Shown here in pieces: positions 15,163 through 25,017 of a DNA stretch of 42,802 nt. Numbering within the stretch: the first letter of the stretch is position 1; each line of letters opens with the position of its first letter. This DNA comes from Peribacillus cavernae (GTDB lineage: Bacteria > Bacillota > Bacilli > Bacillales > DSM-1321). The notes beneath the pieces were generated by a model. It saw only the letters and a list, made by a program, of their open reading frames with translations, searched no databases and was not told where the DNA came from. The DNA is taken from positions 1 through 42,802 of the forward strand of contig NZ_RYZZ01000022.1 of the NCBI RefSeq assembly GCF_003989135.1, read 5' to 3'. The position numbers were made by a program, and so were the translations under genes.

Positions 15163-17916
15163 TTAATTTGCAGATGATGCTGTACCAGCTGTGGATACGG
15201 AATTAGACGGTGAAGACTCTTTCCCGGCAATGTCCACAGCAGTCACGTAATAGGAACCGCCTCTGCCGCCAAATGCCAAATTTTCACCTGCTTTAATGCT
15301 TCTGACTCTTTTACCGTTACTATATACTCTGAACCCAATAACATCGCCTTCCGGGTGTTTGCCCCAAGCAATTGTATTCCCCTGTTTCCACACAGAAGGG
15401 GGATTCGGTACTTTACCGTTATCACTCAGTCTGGCATTCGCCGACACAGCACTTCCTCCACTCTTTGTGTCAGGGGATAAAGCGCTGGGATCTATGATGT
15501 ACTTACCGCCAATTGATTCAAGGGTATCTGGGCTCACGCTGACCCCTGTACTAGTAAATTCACCTGGAGTGGAAGGAAGCGCAACATATCTTTTGCCGCC
15601 AGCTTGAACGTATTTTCCGGATCCCGCAAAGCTATTATCCATTTTGCCAGGAACAAACTTTGCTACGTATAGGTCAGTTTGTACCATACCTGCCTTTGAA
15701 CAGGATTCTGATGGCAATAATCCGGAAACAGCACAGAAAGAACGTCTTACAATCCCGCCAGGCATTTCAAATCTTTTCTTTGGCGCTACCAATTCAGGCT
15801 GTACCTTGTAGGCTGCATTCATGAGTTGAGCCCACAAGTTGATATTTCTTTTGCTATAGGGAACACCTTTGTAATTTTGTTCAAGTGATTTAGGTGTATC
15901 ATAGCCAATCCACGTTCCAAACGTAACATTCGGATTCGCCGCCACAAACCAGGCATCCTGAAAATCCTGGGTAGTGCCGGTCTTGCCGGCCCAGTCAGCA
16001 GAAAATGCCAGACTGCCTCTTAAGGATGAGGCGGTTCCGCTTGAAATGACGTCTCTCATCATATCTACCGTCAGATAAGAAGTCTGTGGTGTAAATACAT
16101 TAACCGGTTTAGCCTTATGCTGGTAAATGGCTTTCCCGTCTTTCGTTTCGATTTTATCAATCATATAGGCGTCAACGAACTTGCCTTTATTTGCGAATGT
16201 AGCATAGGCATTCACATTTTCTTCTACTGTTACTCCATCGGTCATTCCTCCGAGGGATAATGCAATGCTGTTATAATCAGCGGGTTGAAGACTTGTAAAG
16301 CCCATTTTTTCAAGGTATTTAATCGGTTGTTGATTCCTAATATCTGCATAAAATAATGCTGCCGGAACATTATAGGATTTCGCAAGTGCAACTCTGGCTG
16401 TTGTTAAACCTGTGTAACCCCCGCCATAATTGCTGGGATACGGATTAGCTGATGAAGAGTCCATCCTGACAGGTACATTTGCTTTTACCGAACCTGGAGC
16501 CAATTTGCCAAGCTCAATCCCCGGCCCATATACAAGAAGCGGTTTCATCGTAGACCCGTTTGGCCGAAGTGCATGGGTCGCATGGTTGGTTGCTTCCCGT
16601 TCATGATCACGGCCGCCGACAAAGCTGATGATCTTTCCGCTCTTATTTTCAATTAATACAGCACCTGTTTCCACAGGCTCCAGAACCGTCCTGACCTTTT
16701 TCGTTTCGGGGTCTATTACTTGCTCAGACCGGGCGTTTCCATAATATTGATAGTTTTTGGCTACTTTCTGCATCTGATCATACATTTTTTTATCGATGGT
16801 TGAATAAATTTTGTAGCCGTTTTGATGCAGATTCCGATCAGCCAGCGATAAATATTGCTCCCTTAGATCTTTGTCTTTCTTTAGGTCGCTTTCATCGTAT
16901 CCGTCTTCCTTGGCTATGATTTTTGCAAGGATGTCAATTGAACGCTTTTTGATCTCATAAGTGACCCATGGGTAATTTTTGATCTGCGATTCCTTTTTAG
17001 GGATAAAATCTTTTTTCAAATTGTATTTCAATGCATCTTGATATTCCTTTTCGGAAATATAATTCCCGTCCCGCATCCGTTTCAGGACAATTTTCATCCT
17101 GTTTAAACCGGGTTCTACATTTTTCTTAAGCTTTCCCTGCTGTGTAAAGGGAGTGTAGCCGAAAGGGCTTTGTGGCAACCCGGCAATAAAAGCTGACTGA
17201 GAAAGATTCAGATCTTTGGCATCCTTCCCAAAGATCCCTTCTGAGGCAGCCTGGACACCGGCAATGTTATCGCCGGAGGAGTTTCTTCCAAACGTTGATA
17301 CATTCAGATAAGTTTGCAGAATTTCATCTTTTTCAAAGAACTTTTCAACCCTGAGGGCAAGCAGGATTTCTTTCGCTTTCCGTTCAAAGGAAACTTCATT
17401 AGTAAGGACTTGGTTTTTAATGAGCTGCTGGGTCAGGGTACTTCCCCCGGATTGGACAGCGGAGTTTGTAAACTCTTGGAATATTGCCCGCATGATCGCC
17501 TTAGGGACCACGCCATCGTGTTCATAAAAATATTCATCCTCAGTGGCGATTACAGCATTGGCAAGATGCTTCGATACCTTATCGAGGGTGATCTCCTCAC
17601 GCTCCAGATCCGTTTTTAGCTTGCCAAGATATACCTGATTCGCAAAGTAGATTTCCGACGTTTCTTCATAGTTATATATGTCCTTTTTCAATTCACTTTT
17701 GGTCCGGACCGGCTCATCCTTTACCATCGAAGCAAAATAACCTGCACCGACACCGCCGGCAAACGAAAAGCCCAGTACAGCTATGATAATGAATAACAGC
17801 AATAAATTCCAAACTACCCCATATGTAATTCGTGAGTATCTTCTCGTTTTTTTATTTTGAAGAAACTCCGTAAACTTTCTCCACTTAGATAGCAGTTGAT
17901 TTTGATAATCTTTCAT
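15163..17916 (-). CDS. class A penicillin-binding protein (PBP1A type)
   Basis: A 917-residue bifunctional peptidoglycan synthase. A cytoplasmic N-terminus precedes a membrane anchor at ~34-60. The GT51 transglycosylase shows ATEDEYFYEHDG (Glu126) and GGSTLTQQ (157-164). The transpeptidase shows STMK (Ser455), SYN (514-516) and KTG (645-647). A C-terminal extension of ~200 residues ends in a fibronectin type III-like domain (~840-905). Two cysteines (FCAVSGLLPSESC) lie in the extension. It polymerises and cross-links peptidoglycan outside the membrane. A GGGGGGT site precedes ATG by 9 nt. It is inserted between acsA and tyrS compared with B. subtilis. Confidence 0.95.
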   Translation of the reverse strand: MKDYQNQLLSKWRKFTEFLQNKKTRRYSRITYGVVWNLLLLFIIIAVLGFSFAGGVGAGYFASMVKDEPVRTKSELKKDIYNYEETSEIYFANQVYLGKLKTDLEREEITLDKVSKHLANAVIATEDEYFYEHDGVVPKAIMRAIFQEFTNSAVQSGGSTLTQQLIKNQVLTNEVSFERKAKEILLALRVEKFFEKDEILQTYLNVSTFGRNSSGDNIAGVQAASEGIFGKDAKDLNLSQSAFIAGLPQSPFGYTPFTQQGKLKKNVEPGLNRMKIVLKRMRDGNYISEKEYQDALKYNLKKDFIPKKESQIKNYPWVTYEIKKRSIDILAKIIAKEDGYDESDLKKDKDLREQYLSLADRNLHQNGYKIYSTIDKKMYDQMQKVAKNYQYYGNARSEQVIDPETKKVRTVLEPVETGAVLIENKSGKIISFVGGRDHEREATNHATHALRPNGSTMKPLLVYGPGIELGKLAPGSVKANVPVRMDSSSANPYPSNYGGGYTGLTTARVALAKSYNVPAALFYADIRNQQPIKYLEKMGFTSLQPADYNSIALSLGGMTDGVTVEENVNAYATFANKGKFVDAYMIDKIETKDGKAIYQHKAKPVNVFTPQTSYLTVDMMRDVISSGTASSLRGSLAFSADWAGKTGTTQDFQDAWFVAANPNVTFGTWIGYDTPKSLEQNYKGVPYSKRNINLWAQLMNAAYKVQPELVAPKKRFEMPGGIVRRSFCAVSGLLPSESCSKAGMVQTDLYVAKFVPGKMDNSFAGSGKYVQAGGKRYVALPSTPGEFTSTGVSVSPDTLESIGGKYIIDPSALSPDTKSGGSAVSANARLSDNGKVPNPPSVWKQGNTIAWGKHPEGDVIGFRVYSNGKRVRSIKAGENLAFGGRGGSYYVTAVDIAGKESSPSNSVSTAGTASSAN

Positions 17917-18010
17917 CGTATCATACCCCCCGAAATCACATACATTATAGCATAGATCCGAGTTGGAAAAGGTTATCTTTCCACATTTCCAAAGTTAAAA
18001 GCTATGCAAG

Positions 18011-18039
18011 TTGACAATCATTCTAATCTATGATAAAAA
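18011..18039 (+). promoter_or_regulatory. predicted tyrS promoter
   Basis: A perfect TTGACA at 18011-18016 is followed 17 bp later by an A-rich -10 candidate (TAAAAA, 18034-18039). The -10 is poor, so exact placement is uncertain. Confidence 0.4.
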
Positions 18040-18069
18040 TTCATTATTATTAAAACTTTATTTTAAATG

Positions 18070-19647
<1,578 letters not shown>

Positions 19648-19650
19648 TGA

Positions 19651-19675
19651 AGAAGCCGGCTTGCGAGCCGGCTTA
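19651..19675 (+). terminator. terminator after tyrS
   Basis: The GC-rich hairpin AAGCCGGCT-TGCG-AGCCGGCTT is followed by AATTTTTAG. Confidence 0.75.
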
Positions 19676-19730
19676 ATTTTTAGTTTCGCTTATAAACACG
19701 TAGGTGTCGCTTATATCTTCAATTTTTCGC

Positions 19731-20144
19731 TTAATGTTTATTAAAGGACTTTTTCCATATTATTTTAACTATTATGAGTATGGAGGATATTGCGGCAAAT
19801 CCTAAGAAAAATACAATGAACCCCCATAGTCCGATTACAGCATCTTGAAACTCCATATGACCTCTGTTTGTTACAGCTTGCTGAATTTCTATGGCAAAAA
19901 CTAATACAACCATAAATGTAAATGTGTAAAGGAAAGATAGTATGGTAATACCATAAGGAAGTTTAGAAATCATATTAGACAGAACAAGCACACAAAGAAA
20001 AATTATAATTCCTATAATACCCATTAGCCAAAAATGTAAGTCTTTATCATTTAAACTAAGGTTTAAGGAATTACTAACGAAATGTTGGATAAAATCATGA
20101 AGGTTATTTACTATATCTGCTAATATTTGAATGATTTCTTTCAA
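19731..20144 (-). CDS. membrane protein of unknown function
   Basis: A 137-residue protein with a helical, amphipathic N-terminus (~1-38) and three predicted membrane helices (~40-60, 66-87 and 107-130), ending in a basic tail (KIIWKKSFNKH). I do not recognise the family. The size and topology resemble holin-like or immunity proteins, but there are no phage genes around it. It starts at TTG 20144 behind AAAGGGG (8 nt). Its lower GC than tyrS and rpsD, and its place between two conserved genes, point to a recent insertion. Confidence 0.65.
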   Translation of the reverse strand: MKEIIQILADIVNNLHDFIQHFVSNSLNLSLNDKDLHFWLMGIIGIIIFLCVLVLSNMISKLPYGITILSFLYTFTFMVVLVFAIEIQQAVTNRGHMEFQDAVIGLWGFIVFFLGFAAISSILIIVKIIWKKSFNKH

Positions 20145-20205
20145 GTTATCAACCCCTTTAACTTTATGATTTATACATTATTCTACAAATCGGAAGAGCA
20201 TACAT

Positions 20206-20253
20206 AAAAAAACCCTAAAACCATTGATATAACTAGGTTTCTAGGGTTTTTTA
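20206..20253. terminator. terminator after rpsD
   Basis: The long stem AAAAAACCCTA/TAGGGTTTTTT (extended by AAACC/GGTTT) has T-runs in both directions, between rpsD and the membrane protein gene. Confidence 0.85.
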
Positions 20254-20278
20254 TAATGCTATTTACGAGCCAATTCGA

Positions 20279-20881
20279 TTAACGAGAGTAGAATTCAACG
20301 ATAAGCGCTTCGTTGATTTCAGCAGGCAATTCAGAGCGTTCCGGTAAACGAGTAAATGTACCTTCTAATTTATCAGCATCGAAAGTTAAGAAATCAGGAA
20401 CGAAGTTGCTCACATCGATCGCTTCTTTGACGATGTCAAGGTTGCGTGACTTTTCACGAACACCGATTGCTTGGTTAGCAGCTACTCTGTAAGATGGAAT
20501 GTCAACGCGATTTCCATCAACAGTGATGTGACCGTGGTTGACAAGCTGGCGAGCCTGGCGGCGGGTACGTGCCAATCCAAGGCGGTATACAACGTTATCA
20601 AGACGTGATTCTAGAAGAACCATGAAGTTTTCACCGTGTTTACCTTGTAATTTTCCAGCTTTATCGAATAAAGTACGGAATTGGCGCTCATTCACACCAT
20701 ACATATGGCGAAGCTTTTGCTTCTCTTGTAATTGCATTCCGTATTCGGAAATCTTTTTGCGTTGGTTTGGACCATGTTGTCCAGGAGCGTAAGGACGCTT
20801 TTCTAATTCTTTACCAGTTCCGGTTAAGGAAATTCCAAGACGACGGGATAATTTCCAGCTTGGGCCAGTATAACGAGCCAT
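20279..20881 (-). CDS. rpsD: 30S ribosomal protein S4
   Basis: A 200-residue S4 ([21 protein letters not shown]...), the usual length, with the S4 RNA-binding domain at ~93-155 ([31 protein letters not shown]). S4 is an early 16S rRNA assembly protein. In B. subtilis it represses its own mRNA. ATG 20881 follows GGAGGAG. The 60-nt extension to 20941 lacks a ribosome binding site. It is monocistronic with a long leader (~335 nt) that contains a repeat element. Confidence 0.97.
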   Translation of the reverse strand: MARYTGPSWKLSRRLGISLTGTGKELEKRPYAPGQHGPNQRKKISEYGMQLQEKQKLRHMYGVNERQFRTLFDKAGKLQGKHGENFMVLLESRLDNVVYRLGLARTRRQARQLVNHGHITVDGNRVDIPSYRVAANQAIGVREKSRNLDIVKEAIDVSNFVPDFLTFDADKLEGTFTRLPERSELPAEINEALIVEFYSR

Positions 20882-20900
20882 GAATGACTCCTCCTTCAAT

Positions 20901-20925
20901 GTTTTTATTTGGGTAAAATAAAAAC
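20901..20925 (-). promoter_or_regulatory. hairpin next to the rpsD ribosome binding site
   Basis: A perfect 10-bp stem (GTTTTTATTT/AAATAAAAAC) with a 5-nt loop ends 7-8 nt before the GGAGGAG site in the leader RNA. It is a candidate part of the S4 autoregulation structure. The assignment is inference. Confidence 0.4.
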
Positions 20926-21008
20926 CGTTGTGAAATAACAATCATGATCATTTTGTTTTCATGTACCTTCGCCCTAGCAGCAGAGAGTTACGTGATACAC
21001 CTCATAAG

Positions 21009-21128
21009 AAAGGCGCAAGCGCCCTGTTCAGCCCCGACCAGCATAAGACGAATTCTGTAGGAAGGCGTTCTTTGCCTTCTGGAGGAATTTGGCTTATGAC
21101 CTCGAGGGGCTGGGCGCTGGAGCTAGAC
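21009..21128. repeat. palindromic intergenic repeat element inside the rpsD leader
   Basis: About 120 bp folds on itself through nested arms: GCGCCC/GGGCGC, AGCCCC/GGGGCT, CATAAG/CTTATG and GAAGGC/GCCTTC. It is more GC-rich than its surroundings. The text resembles a repetitive element that I recall from other Bacillaceae intergenic regions. Copy number in this genome cannot be seen from one window. Confidence 0.7.
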
Positions 21129-21160
21129 ACTAATCTATGTTCAAAAAAAATCTGATTAGT
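21129..21160. other. small inverted repeat flanking the element
   Basis: The arms ACTAATC and GATTAGT are about 18 nt apart, directly beside the palindromic element in the rpsD leader. Confidence 0.4.
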
Positions 21161-21223
21161 TAGAGGAACAAAATGAAAACATAAAAGCCAACACAATAGG
21201 CTGCAATATTTTACACAAATAAT

Positions 21224-21252
21224 ATTATATAATCTACAAACTTTTGAGTCAA
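21224..21252 (-). promoter_or_regulatory. rpsD promoter
   Basis: On the minus strand, TTGACT (21247-21252) and a perfect TATAAT (21224-21229) are separated by exactly 17 bp. This gives a leader of ~335 nt. Confidence 0.85.
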
Positions 21253-21472
21253 GGAATTCTTAAAACTAAATAAAAGATAAAGCATATAAATAGTGACCTT
21301 AGTCTTATGAATAAGAAAAAATTAACAAATTAGTCGAAATAAACACAAATATTTGGAGAATTTTTATTTTCCAAGGTTTATAATGGAGGGAGCTACCTAT
21401 TTATATCTGATCGCCCTCTTTCAATGAGACTTGCGATTGACATGATAGCAACAACTTATAGGGATGATAGAG

Positions 21473-23341
21473 ATGGAACACCAACAAATTCAATTGCTAT
21501 ATAATTTAAGGTCGATTTTTTTCGATCATATGGAGCTGGAGAACGGGAACATTCAATATGATCAATTCGTCCGCACCATGCTTGCCGAGATTAAACGGTT
21601 TCTTGAAGTGAAAGAAGTAACATTGTTTAAGTGTGATGATTGGAAACAGCATTTATTTATAGAGGCTTCTACTGATTCGGACTTGATTGAGCCGGACTAT
21701 GATTCTAAAACATTATACCTGAATCTTGAAAGGGCAGCCGGAAGAAATTATTACTATAACGATTATCCATTCCGGGAGTTTAAGAATTATCAGCTGATTT
21801 TGCCTCTGAAAGAGGAACAAAAGGTAACTGGACTTGTTGCTGTAAAGGAAAAGGTCCCGGGATCCCTTTCAAGCATCGGGGCAGAAACAGGAGAACTGCT
21901 GACAAAAGAATGCACCAAGCTTCTCGAAACTGCCTTAAATATCTACAAGGTTGTAATGGAAGAAAAAAGGCACAAACAATTATTTAAGGTTACAGAGAAA
22001 TTTCACTCTTCCATGAGCATGGACGCTGTGCTGGGGGAAATCATTGACACCCTGCAGGAAGTCTACCCATCCTTCGTTTATTATTTGATGCTTTCGCATG
22101 ACAATAACAATCATGAAAACCTACCCATAAAAGATTTGGAATACGACAGCGAAAATGTTGCGGCTATGCAGGCATATGTGACCGGTACAATCCAATTCGA
22201 AAATTCACTAACCGAGAAAAAATCAGTACTGTATGCCCCCCTTAGAGGAAAGCAGGGGATTTATGGCGTTTTGCAGGTCATTGCTCCCAATTCACTCGTT
22301 TTTCCCGAAAATGAAGTGGAGTTCATTACACTGTTGGCAAATACAGCAGGCAGCGCACTTGAAAATGCACAGCTGTATCAACAATCCAAAAGACTGATAT
22401 CTGATTTACAGCTTATAAATGAAACATCACACCGCTTAAATTCAAACCTTCGTCTAAGCGAAACCATCACTTATATGAAGGAACAGATCATTAAGTCCTT
22501 CGATGCGCAGGAAACCGGCTTTATTTTTCTCCTGCCCAGTGGCGATGCAAAGCCCCTGACAGGAAGCTCTGCTTTTTTCCAAACAAAAGAATCAGAGCAA
22601 TATATCCGCTACTCAAAGGAAAGAATGGATATCGATCAGGAATCCTTATTTATCGGAGATGTACACCTTCAAAGTGTTGATGTGAAGATGAGATACCGTT
22701 CATTAATGGCGGTCCCGATGCTGCAGAGCAACTCCCTGCGGGGCTTTGCTGTCGTGCTCCATAAAGAGCCTTACTATTTTTCCTTTGAAATGTTCAAACT
22801 GCTGCAATCCTTAATTCACCATTCAAGTCTCGCCCTGGCAAACTCCATGTTGCGAGAAGAGCTTGAAAAGTTGGTCATTACAGATCACCTGACAAGGCTA
22901 TATTCACGCAACTATCTTGATGAGAAAATCTACCAGTCCATGGAGGAGGATGAAGAAGGAGCGTTTATCCTAATTGATATCGATGATTTCAAAAAAGTGA
23001 ACGATACATACGGCCATCAGGTTGGGGACGAGATATTGATCCAGGTTGCGAAACTGATGCACGGCAATATTCGCGAAACGGATATTGGAGCGAGATGGGG
23101 CGGAGAGGAATTGGCCATCTACTTACCAAGAGTCCCACTTCAGGTGGGCGTGAACATAGCCCAGCGTCTGTTGGAGAAAGTCAGCGAGCTGTCAAAACCG
23201 AAAGTCACGATTTCCTGCGGGGTATCCTACTGGAAAAGGGATAGTATTGATAATGCTAAAGCCCTGTTCAAACGTGCTGATGAAGCATTGTACCTTGCAA
23301 AAAATAGCGGAAAGAATAAAGTACTTGTTCAAAATCGCTAG
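21473..23341 (+). CDS. ytrP: GAF-GGDEF diguanylate cyclase (YtrP type)
   Basis: A ~622-residue soluble protein with two or three GAF-like sensory segments (about 1-160, 165-305 and 310-455) and a C-terminal GGDEF domain (~460-620). The active-site loop is intact as GGEEL at 543-547, and an inhibitory I-site RETD lies five residues before it. The protein should therefore make cyclic di-GMP and be product-inhibited. No membrane segment is seen. ATG 21473 is preferred over 21464 because only it has a spaced ATAGGGA site. The gene order rpsD-ytrP is conserved in Bacillus, where YtrP is a GAF-GGDEF protein. Confidence 0.9.
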   Translation: MEHQQIQLLYNLRSIFFDHMELENGNIQYDQFVRTMLAEIKRFLEVKEVTLFKCDDWKQHLFIEASTDSDLIEPDYDSKTLYLNLERAAGRNYYYNDYPFREFKNYQLILPLKEEQKVTGLVAVKEKVPGSLSSIGAETGELLTKECTKLLETALNIYKVVMEEKRHKQLFKVTEKFHSSMSMDAVLGEIIDTLQEVYPSFVYYLMLSHDNNNHENLPIKDLEYDSENVAAMQAYVTGTIQFENSLTEKKSVLYAPLRGKQGIYGVLQVIAPNSLVFPENEVEFITLLANTAGSALENAQLYQQSKRLISDLQLINETSHRLNSNLRLSETITYMKEQIIKSFDAQETGFIFLLPSGDAKPLTGSSAFFQTKESEQYIRYSKERMDIDQESLFIGDVHLQSVDVKMRYRSLMAVPMLQSNSLRGFAVVLHKEPYYFSFEMFKLLQSLIHHSSLALANSMLREELEKLVITDHLTRLYSRNYLDEKIYQSMEEDEEGAFILIDIDDFKKVNDTYGHQVGDEILIQVAKLMHGNIRETDIGARWGGEELAIYLPRVPLQVGVNIAQRLLEKVSELSKPKVTISCGVSYWKRDSIDNAKALFKRADEALYLAKNSGKNKVLVQNR

Positions 23342-23516
23342 TGGAAGAAGCAAAGGTGAATAAAATGATTGCTGGTTTTACGGCATCCGTTTTTTTAACA
23401 CCTTTGCTTGTATAAGGTTTGGCACTCTTTGCTTTGTTTTCACTAGCTTTCCATCGGTTCCAACCCTTCTTGTCTGTCCCTCTACCTGTTCCGCCTTTAC
23501 CTTTAGCTTTACTCAT
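23268..23516 (-). CDS. small basic protein (DUF3934-like) with antisense tail
   Basis: The first ~45 residues (MSKAKGKGGTGRGTDKKGWN, then RWKASENKAKSAKPYTSKGVKK) match the short, Gly/Lys-rich DUF3934-type proteins of Bacillus. The frame then runs on for ~37 residues and ends 74 nt inside the 3' end of ytrP on the other strand. These proteins are normally ~40-50 residues. The extension begins at a run of seven A's, and adding one A there would give a stop four codons later. So either the tail is real or a homopolymer frameshift is present. GGAGTGA lies 7 nt before the ATG. The function is unknown. Confidence 0.6.
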   Translation of the reverse strand: MSKAKGKGGTGRGTDKKGWNRWKASENKAKSAKPYTSKGVKKTDAVKPAIILFTFASSTSDFEQVLYSFRYFLQGTMLHQHV

Positions 23517-23821
23517 AAAAAAATCACTCCATAATTATTATATGTTGAGTTACCTATCGTTGATTAGTTTTATCCATCTTACATGGTTATTAACCAAGTA
23601 TGAAATATACAATATTATATTCAATAAGTACAAAATTAAAGATAAGTTTTATTTTACCTTTGTGAAAGGAATTTGCTATTCTTATCATTTCATGTTAACA
23701 TAAAGAAGAATTATTTTTGTTCGGTGTAAAGGATTGTATAAGTTTTAACTTTTCGTCTTAATGATCACTTTGGGCAGGGATAGTAATACATTGTGTGTTT
23801 TCACACTAGGAGGCAACAAAA
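23517..23821. other. intergenic region with long csp leader
   Basis: No gene is seen. The right-hand ~120 bp precede a cold-shock gene, whose mRNAs usually have long structured leaders. A weak promoter, TTGTTC...TATAAG, lies near 23717-23740, and a strong AGGAGG is at 23809-23814. Confidence 0.4.
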
Positions 23822-24022
23822 ATGGAACAAGGTACAGTTAAATGGTTTAATGCAGATAAGGGTTTTGGATTTATCGAGCGTGAAGATGGAGACGACGTAT
23901 TCGTACACTTCTCTGCTATCCAAAGTGAAGGCTTCAAATCATTAGACGAAGGTCAAAAAGTAACTTTTGATGTAGAACAAGGTCAACGTGGACCCCAAGC
24001 TACAAATGTTCAAAAAGCTTAA
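23822..24022 (+). CDS. cold-shock protein (CspA family)
   Basis: A 66-residue single OB-fold cold-shock protein with RNP1 (KGFGFIE) and RNP2 (VFVHF) intact and the conserved end [10 protein letters not shown]. It binds single-stranded RNA/DNA and acts as an RNA chaperone. It is closest in feel to Bacillus CspB/CspD, but paralogues cannot be told apart here. AGGAGG precedes the ATG, and a clean terminator follows. Confidence 0.95.
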   Translation: MEQGTVKWFNADKGFGFIEREDGDDVFVHFSAIQSEGFKSLDEGQKVTFDVEQGQRGPQATNVQKA

Positions 24023-24038
24023 TATTGACAACATATAC

Positions 24039-24072
24039 AAACCAGACTTTTTAATTAGAGTCTGGTTTTTTA
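24039..24072 (+). terminator. terminator after csp
   Basis: The stem AACCAGACT/AGTCTGGTT is followed by TTTTTATTT. Confidence 0.85.
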
Positions 24073-24087
24073 TTTGTCTAAAACAAT

Positions 24088-24178
24088 GGACCCCTACTCA
24101 GCTTTCAAGTAGGGGAAGTGGATACAGGTAAGTGAAGCAGTTTTAACTCCCGATTTCTGTGTGCGTTCACTTACGTCT
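24088..24178. repeat. two-hairpin palindromic element
   Basis: CCCCTACT-9nt-AGTAGGGG (24091-24115) is followed by GTAAGTGAA (24128-24136) and its perfect complement TTCACTTAC (24166-24174). Two stable hairpins side by side without a T-run recall the ends of IS200/IS605-type elements or a small non-autonomous derivative. That assignment is tentative. Confidence 0.4.
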
Positions 24179-24214
24179 CAGGCTTTCGCTCATGCACCCT
24201 AAAAAAACAAAAAA

Positions 24215-24967
24215 TCAACTCATATCATTCCCGCCATTAACGGGTATATAGGCACCATTGATATAGTTGTTCCAGCCAGCTACCAAACTCAAAATGGCTC
24301 CGGCGATATCTTCTGGTGCTGCCAGGCGTTGCAGCGGTGTTAGGTTTTTAAGCATTTCATGAACCTCGGATGGTTGGTTTTTTGTTGCATCCGTTAAGAC
24401 GAGGCCTGGAGAGATTACATTGGTTGCAATGTTTTTAGGACCTAATTCTTGTGCTAAATATTTTGCAAAGGTGGCAATTGCGGCCTTGGCGGTGCCATGG
24501 GCAATAAATCCTGGAGATGGTGTCCGTGATAATCCACTGGATATCAAGACAATTTTTCCTCCGCCTTGCTTCTCCATATGAGGAACCACTTCCTGGCATA
24601 AATAGAAGGCTGAACTCATTTCATTATTTAGCTTGGAAGAGAACTCGTCCCAACTCATTTCCATGAAGGGCTTGTGCGCAAAATTGATATTTGCGTTGTT
24701 TATGAGGATATCAACCTTGCCAAATTCGCTAACAGTCTGATCGACTAACTTTTTAACATCTTCGGTATTTCTGACGTCCGCCTGTACAATCTTCCCTTTT
24801 CGTCCGACTGATTCTACCTCAGCAAGCACGTTCAAAGCGTCTTTCTCAGAGCTGTGATAATTGATGACGACATCTGCTCCTGCTCTTGCTAACAAAATGG
24901 CTGTGGCGGCACCGATACCTCTGCTGCTGCCTGTTACAATTGCGACTTTATTGTGTAATGGTTCCAT
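24215..24967 (-). CDS. SDR-family oxidoreductase with His in the Tyr position
   Basis: A 250-residue classical-type short-chain dehydrogenase fold. The nucleotide motif TGSSRGIG (12-19), NNAN (90-93) and catalytic Ser144 are present. The usual YxxxK is HGTAK here, with His157 where Tyr belongs and Lys161 kept. A FabG-like reductase would need that Tyr, so the activity may be altered or lost. I recall close Bacillus relatives with the same His, so it is probably a real subfamily and not a mutation. ATG 24967 follows GGAGGTC. The longer frame (24982) lacks a ribosome binding site. The substrate is unknown. Confidence 0.88.
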   Translation of the reverse strand: MEPLHNKVAIVTGSSRGIGAATAILLARAGADVVINYHSSEKDALNVLAEVESVGRKGKIVQADVRNTEDVKKLVDQTVSEFGKVDILINNANINFAHKPFMEMSWDEFSSKLNNEMSSAFYLCQEVVPHMEKQGGGKIVLISSGLSRTPSPGFIAHGTAKAAIATFAKYLAQELGPKNIATNVISPGLVLTDATKNQPSEVHEMLKNLTPLQRLAAPEDIAGAILSLVAGWNNYINGAYIPVNGGNDMS

Positions 24968-25017
24968 AGATAGGACCTCCATTTTCTCGATGTAATTTTT
25001 TAAAAACTCTTTTCGTT

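Noticed and set aside
23419..23703. 94-codon plus-strand frame before csp
   Set aside because: It is antisense to the small basic protein at its 5' end and low complexity after that.
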